A program made the translations under genes and the position numbers. The notes beneath the pieces are model-generated. The model had not been told where the DNA came from, made no database searches, and saw only the letters and a list, made by a program, of their open reading frames with translations. Source: Azonexus sp. (GTDB lineage Bacteria > Pseudomonadota > Gammaproteobacteria > Burkholderiales > Rhodocyclaceae). From it: a stretch of 13,379 bases of DNA. Location: assembly GCA_023150195.1 (NCBI GenBank), contig JAKLLI010000021.1, forward strand, positions 1 to 13,379, written 5' to 3'. The first letter of the stretch is position 1; every line of letters starts with the position of its first letter. This document shows positions 1 through 7,058 of the stretch, in pieces.

Positions 1-59
1 TTTTAGCGTATCGCGACGCAACACGCGGCGCCTGTGGACCGCAGCGCTGCACAAGTGGT

Positions 60-485
60 TCAGTTTGCCAGCGCCGCCTGTGCCACCAGCCAATACCGCG
101 CGGCCTTGCCCAAGGCCATGAACACGCTGCAGGGCAGCCAGTGAAGTCTCAGCCAGCCGGCGGCAACGCAAAGCGCGTCGCCGATCAGCGGTGCCCACGA
201 CAGCAGCAAAATCGGACTGCCCCAGCGCTCGACCTTGTCGCGTTGGGGCAGGGTGTCCAGTTTCTTCCAGCGCGGTAGATAACGACCACACCACCAGGAG
301 GTCATGCCACCGGCGGTATTGCCCAGGGTAGCGAGCAGGAGTGCGGTCGACACCTGTTCCGGGTGCAATTTCAAAAAGCCCCAGAGAAACACCTCGGAAC
401 CGCCGGGCAACACGGTGGACGCCAGAAAGCTGGCCAGAAACAGCCCGCCAAGTCCTTGTTCTGCCGTGACGTTTAGCCACTCCAC
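60..485 (-). CDS. yqaA: YqaA-family inner-membrane protein (DedA/VTT-related)
   Basis: A 141-residue integral membrane protein of the YqaA type, related to the DedA/SNARE-associated (VTT) group; its transport role is not established. Residues about 10-40 and 45-67 are hydrophobic and carry the LPGGSEV and GNTAGG segments. Residues 96-112 (SWAPLIGDALCVAAGW) and the C-terminal GKAARY match the conserved pattern I remember for E. coli YqaA, and the length is normal. The start is a GTG at 485-483, with a G-rich stretch (minus-strand complement of 495-500) about 10 nt upstream acting as ribosome-binding site. It diverges from ilvA, with 38 bp between the two start codons. Family assignment is confident; molecular function is unknown. 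Confidence 0.85.
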   Translation of the reverse strand: MEWLNVTAEQGLGGLFLASFLASTVLPGGSEVFLWGFLKLHPEQVSTALLLATLGNTAGGMTSWWCGRYLPRWKKLDTLPQRDKVERWGSPILLLSWAPLIGDALCVAAGWLRLHWLPCSVFMALGKAARYWLVAQAALAN

Positions 486-494
486 CCGTAGAAT
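466..494 (+). promoter_or_regulatory. Candidate sigma70 promoter of ilvA
   Basis: GTGACG (466-471) and TAGAAT (489-494) are separated by exactly 17 bp. They match the -35 consensus at 4 of 6 positions and the -10 consensus at 5 of 6. Transcription would begin near 501, giving an untranslated leader of about 23 nt before the ATG at 524. The -35 box lies inside the 5' end of the divergent yqaA. Prediction by eye only. Confidence 0.4.
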
Positions 495-523
495 CCCCCC
501 TTTGCCTTTACGATTTGCGCACC

Positions 524-2056
524 ATGCACCCGGATTATCTCGAAAAAGTCCTCAATGCCCAGGTTTACGATGTGGCGGTCGAAACGCCGCTCGATCTGGC
601 CGGCAATCTCTCGACCCGCGCCGGCAACAAGCTCTGGCTCAAGCGCGAGGACATGCAACCGGTGTTCTCGTTCAAGCTGCGTGGCGCCTATAACAAGATT
701 GCCAGCCTGTCTGCGGAAAAGCTCAAGCGCGGGGTGATCTGCGCATCGGCGGGCAATCATGCGCAGGGCGTGGCGCTGTCGGCGGCCAAGCTGGGCTGCC
801 GGGCGGTCATCGTCATGCCGGAATCGACCCCGGCGATCAAGATCGATGCGGTGCGGCGGCGGGGCGGCGAAGTGGTACTGGCCGGTTCGTCTTACGACGA
901 TGCCTACACGCGTGCGCTGGAACTGGAAAAATCCGAGAAGCTGACGTTCGTGCATCCCTTCGATGATCCCGAAGTCATTGCCGGGCAGGGCACGGTGGCG
1001 ATGGAAATCCTGCGTCAGCATTCCCGTCACAATGGGCCCATCCATGCCGTTTTCTGCGCCATCGGCGGCGGCGGTCTGGCGGCGGGGGTTGCGGCCTATA
1101 TCAAGCGCCTGCGTCCGGAAATCAAGGTCATCGGGGTGGAAACCTTCGACGCCGATGCGATGAAGCAATCGATCGCGGCGGGCAAACGGGTTCGTCTGCC
1201 GCAAGTCGGGCTGTTTGCCGACGGCACGGCGGTCAAGTTTGTCGGCGAAGAAACCTTCCGCCTGTGCAAGGACTTGCTCGACGACATCATTCTGGTCGAC
1301 ACCGACGCCATCTGCGCGGCGATCAAGGATGTCTTCGAGGACACCCGCTCGATTCTCGAACCGGCCGGTGCACTGGCGGTGGCCGGGGCCAAGGAATACG
1401 CCCGCCAGCACAAGCTCAAGGACAAGAATCTGGTGGCGGTCACGTCCGGGGCCAACATGAATTTCGACCGCCTGCGCTTTGTCTCCGAGCGTGCCGAGTT
1501 CGGCGAACAGCGCGAAGCGGTGTTTGCGGTGACGCTGCCGGAAAAGCCCGGCGCCTACAAAAAATTCCTCGGCCTGATTGGCAATCGAAACATCACCGAA
1601 TTCAACTACCGCTACCACACCGCCAGCGAGGCGCATGTGTATGTGGGCGCACAGGTCGTTGACCGCAAGGAATCGCTGAAGCTGATCGACAGCCTGCAAA
1701 AGCACGGCTATCCGACCATCGATCTGACCGACGATGAAATGGCGAAGAATCACGTTCGCCACATGGTCGGCGGACATGCGCCCGCCGTGTGCGAAAAGGG
1801 CATGAAGGAGCTGGTTTACCGCTTCGAATTCCCGGAACGCCCGGGTGCCCTGATGAATTTCCTGACCCAGATGAGTGCCGGCTGGAATATCAGCCTCTTC
1901 CATTACCGTAACCACGGTGCCGACTATGGCCGCGTGCTGGTTGGCATGCAGGTGCCGCCGGATGAAATGCACGAGTTCAAGGCCTTCCTCAAAAACCTTG
2001 GCTACGCCCACTGGGATGAAAGCGAGAACCCGGTGTACAAGCTTTTCCTTGGTTAA
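524..2056 (+). CDS. ilvA: Threonine ammonia-lyase, biosynthetic (threonine deaminase)
   Basis: Catalyses PLP-dependent deamination of L-threonine to 2-oxobutanoate and ammonia, the committed cytosolic step of isoleucine synthesis. The 510 residues match the classic allosteric IlvA. A fold-type II PLP domain covers about 1-320, with the Schiff-base lysine K51 in SFKLRGA, the substrate/PLP loop SAGNHAQG (75-82) and the phosphate-binding GGGGL (181-185). Two ACT-like regulatory modules follow, about 330-420 and 428-510; each begins with a similar FAVTLPEKPGA or FEFPERPGA segment, and these normally bind isoleucine and valine. An in-frame TTG at 515 would add three residues, but the ATG at 524 gives the family's usual MxxDYLEKVL beginning. 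No clear Shine-Dalgarno is visible before either start. It stands alone downstream of its own candidate promoter. Feedback inhibition by isoleucine is inferred from the ACT modules. Confidence 0.96.
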   Translation: MHPDYLEKVLNAQVYDVAVETPLDLAGNLSTRAGNKLWLKREDMQPVFSFKLRGAYNKIASLSAEKLKRGVICASAGNHAQGVALSAAKLGCRAVIVMPESTPAIKIDAVRRRGGEVVLAGSSYDDAYTRALELEKSEKLTFVHPFDDPEVIAGQGTVAMEILRQHSRHNGPIHAVFCAIGGGGLAAGVAAYIKRLRPEIKVIGVETFDADAMKQSIAAGKRVRLPQVGLFADGTAVKFVGEETFRLCKDLLDDIILVDTDAICAAIKDVFEDTRSILEPAGALAVAGAKEYARQHKLKDKNLVAVTSGANMNFDRLRFVSERAEFGEQREAVFAVTLPEKPGAYKKFLGLIGNRNITEFNYRYHTASEAHVYVGAQVVDRKESLKLIDSLQKHGYPTIDLTDDEMAKNHVRHMVGGHAPAVCEKGMKELVYRFEFPERPGALMNFLTQMSAGWNISLFHYRNHGADYGRVLVGMQVPPDEMHEFKAFLKNLGYAHWDESENPVYKLFLG

Positions 2057-2073
2057 TTCATTTTCGGCATAAC

Positions 2074-2090
2074 GAACGAAATTTTCATTC
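2074..2090. promoter_or_regulatory. Imperfect inverted repeat upstream of cysK promoter, possible operator
   Basis: GAACGAAA (2074-2081) and TTTCATTC (2083-2090) form an inverted repeat matching at 7 of 8 positions around a single central base. It sits in an AT-rich patch just upstream of the predicted -35 box of cysK, where a LysR-type activator such as CysB could bind. Whether CysB or any other regulator binds it cannot be told from the sequence. Confidence 0.3.
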
Positions 2091-2119
2091 TTTTCAGTCG
2101 GATTTCGGCGCTCTAGACT
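2091..2119 (+). promoter_or_regulatory. Candidate sigma70 promoter of cysK operon
   Basis: TTTTCA (2091-2096) and TAGACT (2114-2119) lie 17 bp apart, each matching consensus at 4 of 6 positions. The predicted start point is near 2126, about 20 nt before the cysK ATG. A clear ribosome-binding site, TTGGAG (2134-2139), follows 7 nt before the start codon. The weak boxes would suit an activator-dependent promoter. Confidence 0.4.
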
Positions 2120-2146
2120 GACAGCGTCAACCTTTGGAGTTCGCCC

Positions 2147-3079
2147 ATGAATATCGCCAACAACATTACCGAACTGGTCGGCAACACGCCGCTGGTCCAA
2201 CTGAATCGTGTCACCGAGGGCAGCGCGGCTACCGTCGTCGCCAAACTGGAGTTTTTCAACCCGGGCCACAGCGTGAAGGACCGAATTGCCGTGGCCATGC
2301 TCGACGCCGCCATCGCAGCAGGCAAAATTGGGCCGGACACCGTGGTGCTGGAGCCCACCTCCGGCAATACCGGCATCGGGCTGGCCATGGTTTGCGCAGC
2401 GCGCGGCATCAAGGCCGCGTTCGTGATGCCGGAAACCATGAGCCGCGAACGCAAGTTGCTGCTCAAGGCCTATGGCGCCGAACTGATCCTGACCCCCGGC
2501 CCCGATGGCATGGGGGGCGCAATTCGCAAGGCGGAAGAACTGGCTGCATCGGACAGCCGCTATTTCATCCCCCAGCAATTTGAAAATCCGGCCAATCCGG
2601 CGGTTCACCGCAGCACCACCGCCGAGGAAATCTGGCGCGATACCGACGGGAAGGTCGACATTTTCGTCGCGGGCGTCGGCACGGGCGGCACGGTGACCGG
2701 CGTGGGCGAAGTGCTCAAGGCGAAAAAACCGGGCGTGCAGATTGTCGCGGTCGAACCCGATGCTTCGCCGGTACTTTCCGGCGGTACCAAGGGGCCGCAC
2801 CCGATTCAGGGCATCGGCGCCGGTTTTGTGCCGGGCGTGCTGAATACGCAGGTGTACGATGAAGTCATCCGCGTGAAGAACGACGACGCTTTCGCCACGG
2901 CACGCCGGATGGCCACCGAAGAAGGCCTGCTGGTCGGGATTTCTTCCGGCGCAGCCACCTGGGCCGCGCTGGAACTCGCGAAACGCCCCGAAAACGCCGG
3001 CAAGCTGATCGTCGTGATCATTCCGTCCTTCGGCGAGCGCTATCTGTCGACCGCGCTTTATCAGCATCTCGAGGTTTGA
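2147..3079 (+). CDS. cysK: Cysteine synthase A (O-acetylserine sulfhydrylase)
   Basis: Forms L-cysteine from O-acetylserine and sulfide in the cytosol, using PLP. The 310-residue protein is full length for CysK. It has the PLP lysine K44 in NPGHSVKDR, the substrate loop TSGNTG (71-76), the phosphate-binding GTGGT (178-182) and SSG (267-269), which contacts the PLP ring nitrogen. The [19 protein letters not shown] segment and the C-terminal SFGERYLST point to CysK rather than CysM or cystathionine beta-synthase; it strongly resembles the CysK1 type as I remember it. The start is well supported by TTGGAG 7 nt upstream. It is the first gene of an overlapping set: its TGA overlaps the TTG start of the C-S lyase. 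A candidate promoter and operator-like repeat lie upstream. Confidence 0.95.
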   Translation: MNIANNITELVGNTPLVQLNRVTEGSAATVVAKLEFFNPGHSVKDRIAVAMLDAAIAAGKIGPDTVVLEPTSGNTGIGLAMVCAARGIKAAFVMPETMSRERKLLLKAYGAELILTPGPDGMGGAIRKAEELAASDSRYFIPQQFENPANPAVHRSTTAEEIWRDTDGKVDIFVAGVGTGGTVTGVGEVLKAKKPGVQIVAVEPDASPVLSGGTKGPHPIQGIGAGFVPGVLNTQVYDEVIRVKNDDAFATARRMATEEGLLVGISSGAATWAALELAKRPENAGKLIVVIIPSFGERYLSTALYQHLEV

Positions 3080-4200
3080 GTATTTTCGATACGCCCCTCG
3101 ACCGGCGCGGCTCCGACAGTATCAAATGGGGCAAGTACGCCGGTCGCGACATCCTCCCGATGTGGGTGGCGGACATGGATTTTGCCGCGCCGCCCGCGGT
3201 GCTGACGCGCCTGCAAGCGCGCATCGCGGAAGGCGTGTTTGGCTACGGCAGCCCCTGGCCTTCGCTGGTTGAGTCAGTCCTTACTCATCTTGAAAATGAA
3301 TACCGCTGGTGCATTGACGCGGATTGGCTGGTCTGGCTGCCGGGCCTCGTCAGCGGCCTGAACATCGCCTGCCGTGCCGTGGACGGCGCGGTACTCACCA
3401 CCACACCGGTTTATCCCCCCTTTTTATCGGCACCGCGTTTTTCGGGGCGCCCGCTCCAGCAAGCCGAACTGGCGTGCCGCGAGGGCCGCTGGGTGATGGA
3501 TGAAAATGCCCTGACGGGCGCGTTGACCGCAGACACCGGGCTTTTTTTGCTCTGCCACCCGCACAATCCGGTCGGACGCTGCTGGCAACGCGAGGAACTG
3601 CTCGATCTCGCGGAATTCGCCCGATCCCACGACTTGATCGTGTGTTCCGATGAAATTCACTGCGGCCTGATTCTCGATACGGACAAACGCCACATTCCCT
3701 TTGCCAGCCTGTCAGAAGACGCCGCAGCCCGCAGCATTACACTGATGGCGCCCTCCAAAACCTTCAACATTCCCGGCCTCGGCTGCGCCTTCGCGGTGAT
3801 ACCCGATGCCAGCCTGCGTCGGCGTTTTCTGCGCGCCATGGACGGCATCGTGCCGCACGTGAATGTGCTGGGCTTGGCGGCCTGCGAAGCGGCGTATCGG
3901 GACAGCACCGACTGGCATCGCGAACTGTGCGCCTATCTGGCCGGCAACCGCAACCGGCTGGAAGCGGCGGTCGACGCGCTCCCCGGCATCAAAATGACCC
4001 ATGTCGAAGCCACCTATCTGGCCTGGCTGGACGTTCGCGAACTCGGCTTGCCGCATCCCGCCCAGCATTTCGAAGCGCACGGGCTGGGCCTGTCCGATGG
4101 CCGCGACTTTGGCGCCCCCGGCTGGCTGCGGCTGAATTTCGGCTGCACCCGGGCGACGCTGGACGAAGCCCTGACGCGCCTGAGTCAAGCATGTCGCTGA
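3076..4200 (+). CDS. MalY/PatB-type cystathionine beta-lyase (C-S lyase)
   Basis: A fold-type I PLP aminotransferase-like enzyme of the MalY/PatB group, 374 residues. Members cleave cystathionine or other cysteine S-conjugates by beta-elimination to a thiol (for example homocysteine), pyruvate and ammonia. Visible features are the N-terminal [14 protein letters not shown], the substrate-region NPVGR (164-168), SDEIH (191-195), the PLP lysine K228 in [10 protein letters not shown], and RLNFGC (352-357), whose arginine normally binds the substrate carboxylate. The start is a TTG at 3076 within a TTGA overlap with the cysK stop; the protein then begins as the family does, and no better start is visible, so translational coupling to cysK is likely. 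Sitting with cysK suggests transsulfuration towards methionine, but cysteine breakdown or regulation (as for E. coli MalY) cannot be excluded. Confidence 0.9.
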   Translation: MSIFDTPLDRRGSDSIKWGKYAGRDILPMWVADMDFAAPPAVLTRLQARIAEGVFGYGSPWPSLVESVLTHLENEYRWCIDADWLVWLPGLVSGLNIACRAVDGAVLTTTPVYPPFLSAPRFSGRPLQQAELACREGRWVMDENALTGALTADTGLFLLCHPHNPVGRCWQREELLDLAEFARSHDLIVCSDEIHCGLILDTDKRHIPFASLSEDAAARSITLMAPSKTFNIPGLGCAFAVIPDASLRRRFLRAMDGIVPHVNVLGLAACEAAYRDSTDWHRELCAYLAGNRNRLEAAVDALPGIKMTHVEATYLAWLDVRELGLPHPAQHFEAHGLGLSDGRDFGAPGWLRLNFGCTRATLDEALTRLSQACR

Positions 4201-4484
4201 ACCCCTACAGCCTGAGCCTGATCGCCCTGGTCGTGGGCCTGCTTGCGGATGCGCTGGCCAGCGGCCTGGCACTGGAGCGCGCCTTGCGTCCCGTCGGGCG
4301 CACGTCGGATCGCTGGCTCTGGGCGACGATGGGCTGCGGCGCCTTGTTACTCGGTTTGTATCAGGGACACAGCGTCGAACTGGCCTTGAAGACGGGGCTC
4401 TACGACCTGGCCCAGGCCTTGCGCACCAGCAGCGCCGGCGGCTTGATGGCGATTGCGGTCTACGGCCTCACGCGCCGGATTTGA
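4191..4484 (+). CDS. Small multi-pass membrane protein of unknown function
   Basis: I do not recognise this 97-residue protein. Its start ATG (4191) lies inside the last codons of the C-S lyase, giving a 10-bp overlap in a different frame, with a weak GAG 6 nt upstream. Hydrophobic spans are visible at about residues 6-28, 43-58 and 80-93, separated by short polar or charged loops (ERALRPVGRTSDR; QGHSVELALKTGLYDLAQ), so two or three membrane segments are likely. The C-terminus is short and basic (TRRI). The strand and overlap argue for co-translation with cysK and the lyase, hinting at a membrane role linked to sulfur amino acids, but nothing in the sequence shows a substrate. Its end overlaps the convergent cyclo-ligase by 17 bp. 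Confidence 0.7.
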   Translation: MSLNPYSLSLIALVVGLLADALASGLALERALRPVGRTSDRWLWATMGCGALLLGLYQGHSVELALKTGLYDLAQALRTSSAGGLMAIAVYGLTRRI

Positions 4485-5046
4485 ACGCGCCAGCTTCGGT
4501 CACGATCCAGTCCAGTCGCTGATCGTGCGCTTCCGGATGAATGCTGGGCAGACGATTCAATTCGAAACCGATGCCGATAGTTAGCGGACGTTCCGCCATC
4601 GCGCTCAGCGTCCGGTCGAAATAGCCGCCGCCGTAACCCAGCCGGTAACCCGCCGGATCGAAACCATTCACCGGAATCAGGATACAGCCGGGCGTCAGCC
4701 AGTCACCGGCCACCGGCGTCGGAATGCCGTAACGATCTGGCACCAGTGGCGCATCCGGCGTCCAGGCGCGAAACGCCAGCGGCTGATCGACGCCGACCAC
4801 GACGGGCAAAGCGGCGCGCGCGCCGTGTGCAACCCAGGCATTAACGATGGACATCACGTCCGGTTCGTTGCGAATCGGCCAACAAAATGCGAAGACGTCA
4901 GGCACAGGAAAGCCGGACAAGAGATAATGCGCAATGCGTGCGGAACGCGTCGCGTGCGCATCGGTCCCAAGCGCTAGCCGCTGCGCCGCCATCTCACGCC
5001 GGACCGCCTTTTTCCACGCTGCACTTCCTGTCAAATCCTCTGTCAC
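4468..5046 (-). CDS. 5-formyltetrahydrofolate cyclo-ligase (MTHFS)
   Basis: Converts 5-formyltetrahydrofolate to 5,10-methenyltetrahydrofolate with ATP, returning the storage folate to one-carbon metabolism. The 192-residue length is normal. N-terminal WKKAVRREM corresponds to the nucleotide/phosphate-binding basic stretch; PIRNEPD lies near residue 57; the family signature GYGGGYFDR is at 137-145. The start is a GTG at 5046-5044, supported by a strong GGGGAG (complement of 5053-5058) 6 nt upstream. In E. coli the homologue is ygfA (fau). It is divergent from the lytic transglycosylase, with only 14 bp between start codons, and converges on the small membrane protein. In enterobacteria 6S RNA precedes this gene; there is no room for it here. 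Confidence 0.93.
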   Translation of the reverse strand: MTEDLTGSAAWKKAVRREMAAQRLALGTDAHATRSARIAHYLLSGFPVPDVFAFCWPIRNEPDVMSIVNAWVAHGARAALPVVVGVDQPLAFRAWTPDAPLVPDRYGIPTPVAGDWLTPGCILIPVNGFDPAGYRLGYGGGYFDRTLSAMAERPLTIGIGFELNRLPSIHPEAHDQRLDWIVTEAGAFKSGA

Positions 5047-5048
5047 CG

Positions 5049-5054
5049 AATACT
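5049..5054 (+). promoter_or_regulatory. Possible -10 box for a leaderless transglycosylase transcript
   Basis: AATACT matches the -10 consensus at 4 of 6 positions and lies 12 to 7 bases before the A of the ATG at 5061, exactly where a -10 box would sit if transcription began at the start codon. The gene has no Shine-Dalgarno, which fits. No good -35 box is visible, so this is a weak call. Confidence 0.22.
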
Positions 5055-5060
5055 CCCCGC

Positions 5061-6992
5061 ATGAAACTGAGCTTCACCCTGATCGCCCTGACCCTTTCCT
5101 GCGCCGCCCTGGCGCAAGACGCTGGCGACCTCACCTTCCTCGCTGCCCGCGAAGCTTTCCGCACCGGGGATTTCCGGCGCCTTGAGCAGAGCGCCGCAGA
5201 CATTGGCAATCATCCTTTAGCCAGCTATGCCGAGAATTATCGCCTGCGCAACCTGCTCGCGCGCGATGACAGCAACGGTATACCGGCTTTTCTCGCCAAA
5301 AACGAGGGCAGCTATCTGGCCGAAAAACTCCGCGCCGACTGGATTCGCTGGCTGGGCAAGCGTTCCACGTGGAACGCCATCGATAATGAATACGCTCGGG
5401 TGCTAGCGCCGGAACCGGAAATCACCTGCTACGCACAACAAGCCCGCTGGGCGCGTGGCGATCGCCGGGTGATCGAGGAAACCCAGTCACTCTGGCTGGA
5501 GATGCTGGAGCCGCCCGAAGGCTGCCGCCCCCTCATCGACTTGCAAGTCACGACCGGCCGGGTGGATGCGGATGCCGTCTGGGCCAGGGCGCATCTGCAA
5601 ATTGAAGCGAACCGCAGCAATGCCGCACGCACAACCCTGAATTACCTGCCGGACGCCCAGATGCCCGACAGTCGCAGTTTTGAACAGGCCACCAAAAATG
5701 CGGCCAGCTACCTGGCCAAACAACCGGCCCATTGGGCAAGTACCCGTAGTGGCCGTGAACTGACGGCGATCGCCATTCAGAAAGTGGCGAGCAACGATCC
5801 CACGGTCGCCGCCAGCATGCTGCTCTCACGCCAGACCCAAATGCAGGCCAGCGAAAAGCAATGGGCCTGGAGCCAGATTGCCCTGCAGGCCGCGCGCAGG
5901 CACCTGCCCGAGGCCCTTGACTGGTATGCGCGCGCTGAGAAAACGCCCCTCAGCGACGAAAACCATCAGTGGAAAGTCCGCGCTGCCTTGCGCGCCCAAG
6001 CCTGGGGTACTGTAAAGGAAGCCATTCAGGCCATGCCGACCGCGCTGGCCCAGCGCCCGGAATGGGTGTACTGGCTTGGACGGGCCTACAAGGCCGGCGG
6101 GCGCACCACGGATGCCGATGCCTTGTTCGGTCAACTGGCCGGTCAAGCCAATTTCTACGGCAATCTCGCCGACGAAGAACTGGGCAAGGCCTTGGTCGTG
6201 CCAGCCAAGGCAACGCCGGCGACGGCGGACGAGCTACGTCAGGCAGCCGACAACCCGGCGCTGCAACGCGCACTGGCCTTGTTCCGCCTCGAGATGCGTA
6301 CCGAAGCCGTGCGCGAATGGAACTGGGCCTTGCGCGGCATGGATGACCGGGCTTTGCTGGCCGCCGCTGAAGTGGCCAAGCGCAACCGCATCTGGGACCG
6401 TGCCATCAACACCGCCGATCGAACCCGCAACGAACACGATTACAGCCTGCGTTTTCTTGCCCCCTACGGCGAACAGATCCGCCCGGCAGCCCGCCAGCAG
6501 GCAATCGACGATGCCTGGGTCTACGGCCTGATGCGTCAGGAAAGCCGCTTCATCACCAGCGCCAAATCCACCGTCGGCGCCTCGGGGCTGATGCAATTGA
6601 TGCCCGCGACCGCCAAGTGGGTCGCGAAAAAAATCGGCATGCAGGATTTCCACCCGGGACGGGTCAACGAAACCGAAGTCAATGTGCTACTGGGCACGTC
6701 GTACATGCGGCTGGTCATGGAAAACCTCGACAACCATCCGGTGCTGGCCTCCGCGGCCTACAACGCCGGTCCCGGTCGCGCCAAGCGCTGGCGTGGCGAA
6801 CGGCCGATGGAAGGTGCAATTTACGCCGAGACCATTCCCTTCAGCGAAACCCGCGACTACGTCAAAAAGGTGATGAGCAACGCGGTTTATTATTCAGCGC
6901 AATTCAATGGTCGACCGGACTCCCTGAAAAACCGGCTGGGAGTAGTAACGCCGGGCGGCAACGAAAACTTCAAGGACCGCGATCTCCCTTGA
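5061..6992 (+). CDS. slt: Soluble lytic murein transglycosylase, Slt70 type
   Basis: Periplasmic enzyme that cleaves the MurNAc-GlcNAc bond of peptidoglycan with formation of 1,6-anhydroMurNAc. The 643 residues match Slt70 architecture. Residues 1-18 form a signal peptide (cleavage after AALA; C14 is not in a good lipobox, so a lipoprotein is less likely). A long alpha-helical superhelix covers about 20-475. The catalytic SLT domain covers about 480-615, with the catalytic glutamate E494 in MRQESRF, GASGLMQLMPATA (506-518) and AAYNAGPGR (565-573). The reading frame is open upstream to 4887, but only the ATG at 5061 gives a signal peptide. No Shine-Dalgarno precedes it; the bases there are the complement of the cyclo-ligase's ribosome site. 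The next gene follows after 66 bp. Confidence 0.93.
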   Translation: MKLSFTLIALTLSCAALAQDAGDLTFLAAREAFRTGDFRRLEQSAADIGNHPLASYAENYRLRNLLARDDSNGIPAFLAKNEGSYLAEKLRADWIRWLGKRSTWNAIDNEYARVLAPEPEITCYAQQARWARGDRRVIEETQSLWLEMLEPPEGCRPLIDLQVTTGRVDADAVWARAHLQIEANRSNAARTTLNYLPDAQMPDSRSFEQATKNAASYLAKQPAHWASTRSGRELTAIAIQKVASNDPTVAASMLLSRQTQMQASEKQWAWSQIALQAARRHLPEALDWYARAEKTPLSDENHQWKVRAALRAQAWGTVKEAIQAMPTALAQRPEWVYWLGRAYKAGGRTTDADALFGQLAGQANFYGNLADEELGKALVVPAKATPATADELRQAADNPALQRALALFRLEMRTEAVREWNWALRGMDDRALLAAAEVAKRNRIWDRAINTADRTRNEHDYSLRFLAPYGEQIRPAARQQAIDDAWVYGLMRQESRFITSAKSTVGASGLMQLMPATAKWVAKKIGMQDFHPGRVNETEVNVLLGTSYMRLVMENLDNHPVLASAAYNAGPGRAKRWRGERPMEGAIYAETIPFSETRDYVKKVMSNAVYYSAQFNGRPDSLKNRLGVVTPGGNENFKDRDLP

Positions 6993-7013
6993 GCGCAAAC
7001 GGGCGCCTTGCCG

Positions 7014-7019
7014 TAAAAT
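7014..7019 (+). promoter_or_regulatory. Candidate -10 box upstream of the NDUFA9-like gene
   Basis: TAAAAT (7014-7019) matches TATAAT at 5 of 6 positions and sits in a CCGTAAAATG context. Transcription would start near 7026, leaving about 33 nt before the ATG. The best upstream box, TTGAGC (6989-6994, overlapping the slt stop), is at a long 19-bp spacing, so the -35 is uncertain. It would separate this gene and cca from slt. Confidence 0.35.
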
Positions 7020-7058
7020 GCTGTTTTTGCACACATCACATTAATATCGGGGTTCCAG

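Noticed and set aside
1..59. Bases before the first gene, including the palindrome GCAGCGCTGC (41-50)
   Set aside because: A 10-bp GC-rich palindrome without a T-run; the short frames on both strands show no recognisable protein, and the window is cut here.
473..3067. A 2.6-kb open frame on the minus strand (864 codons) running antisense through ilvA, the intergenic gap and cysK
   Set aside because: Its product is rich in R, H, G, A, D and Q with no domain logic, as expected of a frame antisense to GC-rich genes with strong third-position bias. Both genes beneath are complete and conserved, and no ribosome site was recognised for it. Its passage through the 90-bp gap looks like chance.
4470..4490. 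Repeated ACGCGCC motif at the convergent end of the small membrane protein and cyclo-ligase genes
   Set aside because: Short direct repeat inside overlapping coding sequence, with at most a 4-bp GC stem; likely chance in GC-rich DNA.
4887..5060. Upstream in-frame extension of slt
   Set aside because: It would bury the signal peptide behind about 58 arginine- and serine-rich residues and overlap the cyclo-ligase gene; the ATG at 5061 is clearly better.
5047..5060. 6S RNA expected next to the 5-formyltetrahydrofolate cyclo-ligase gene
   Set aside because: Only 14 bp separate the start codons of the divergent genes, so there is no room for a ~180-nt RNA here.
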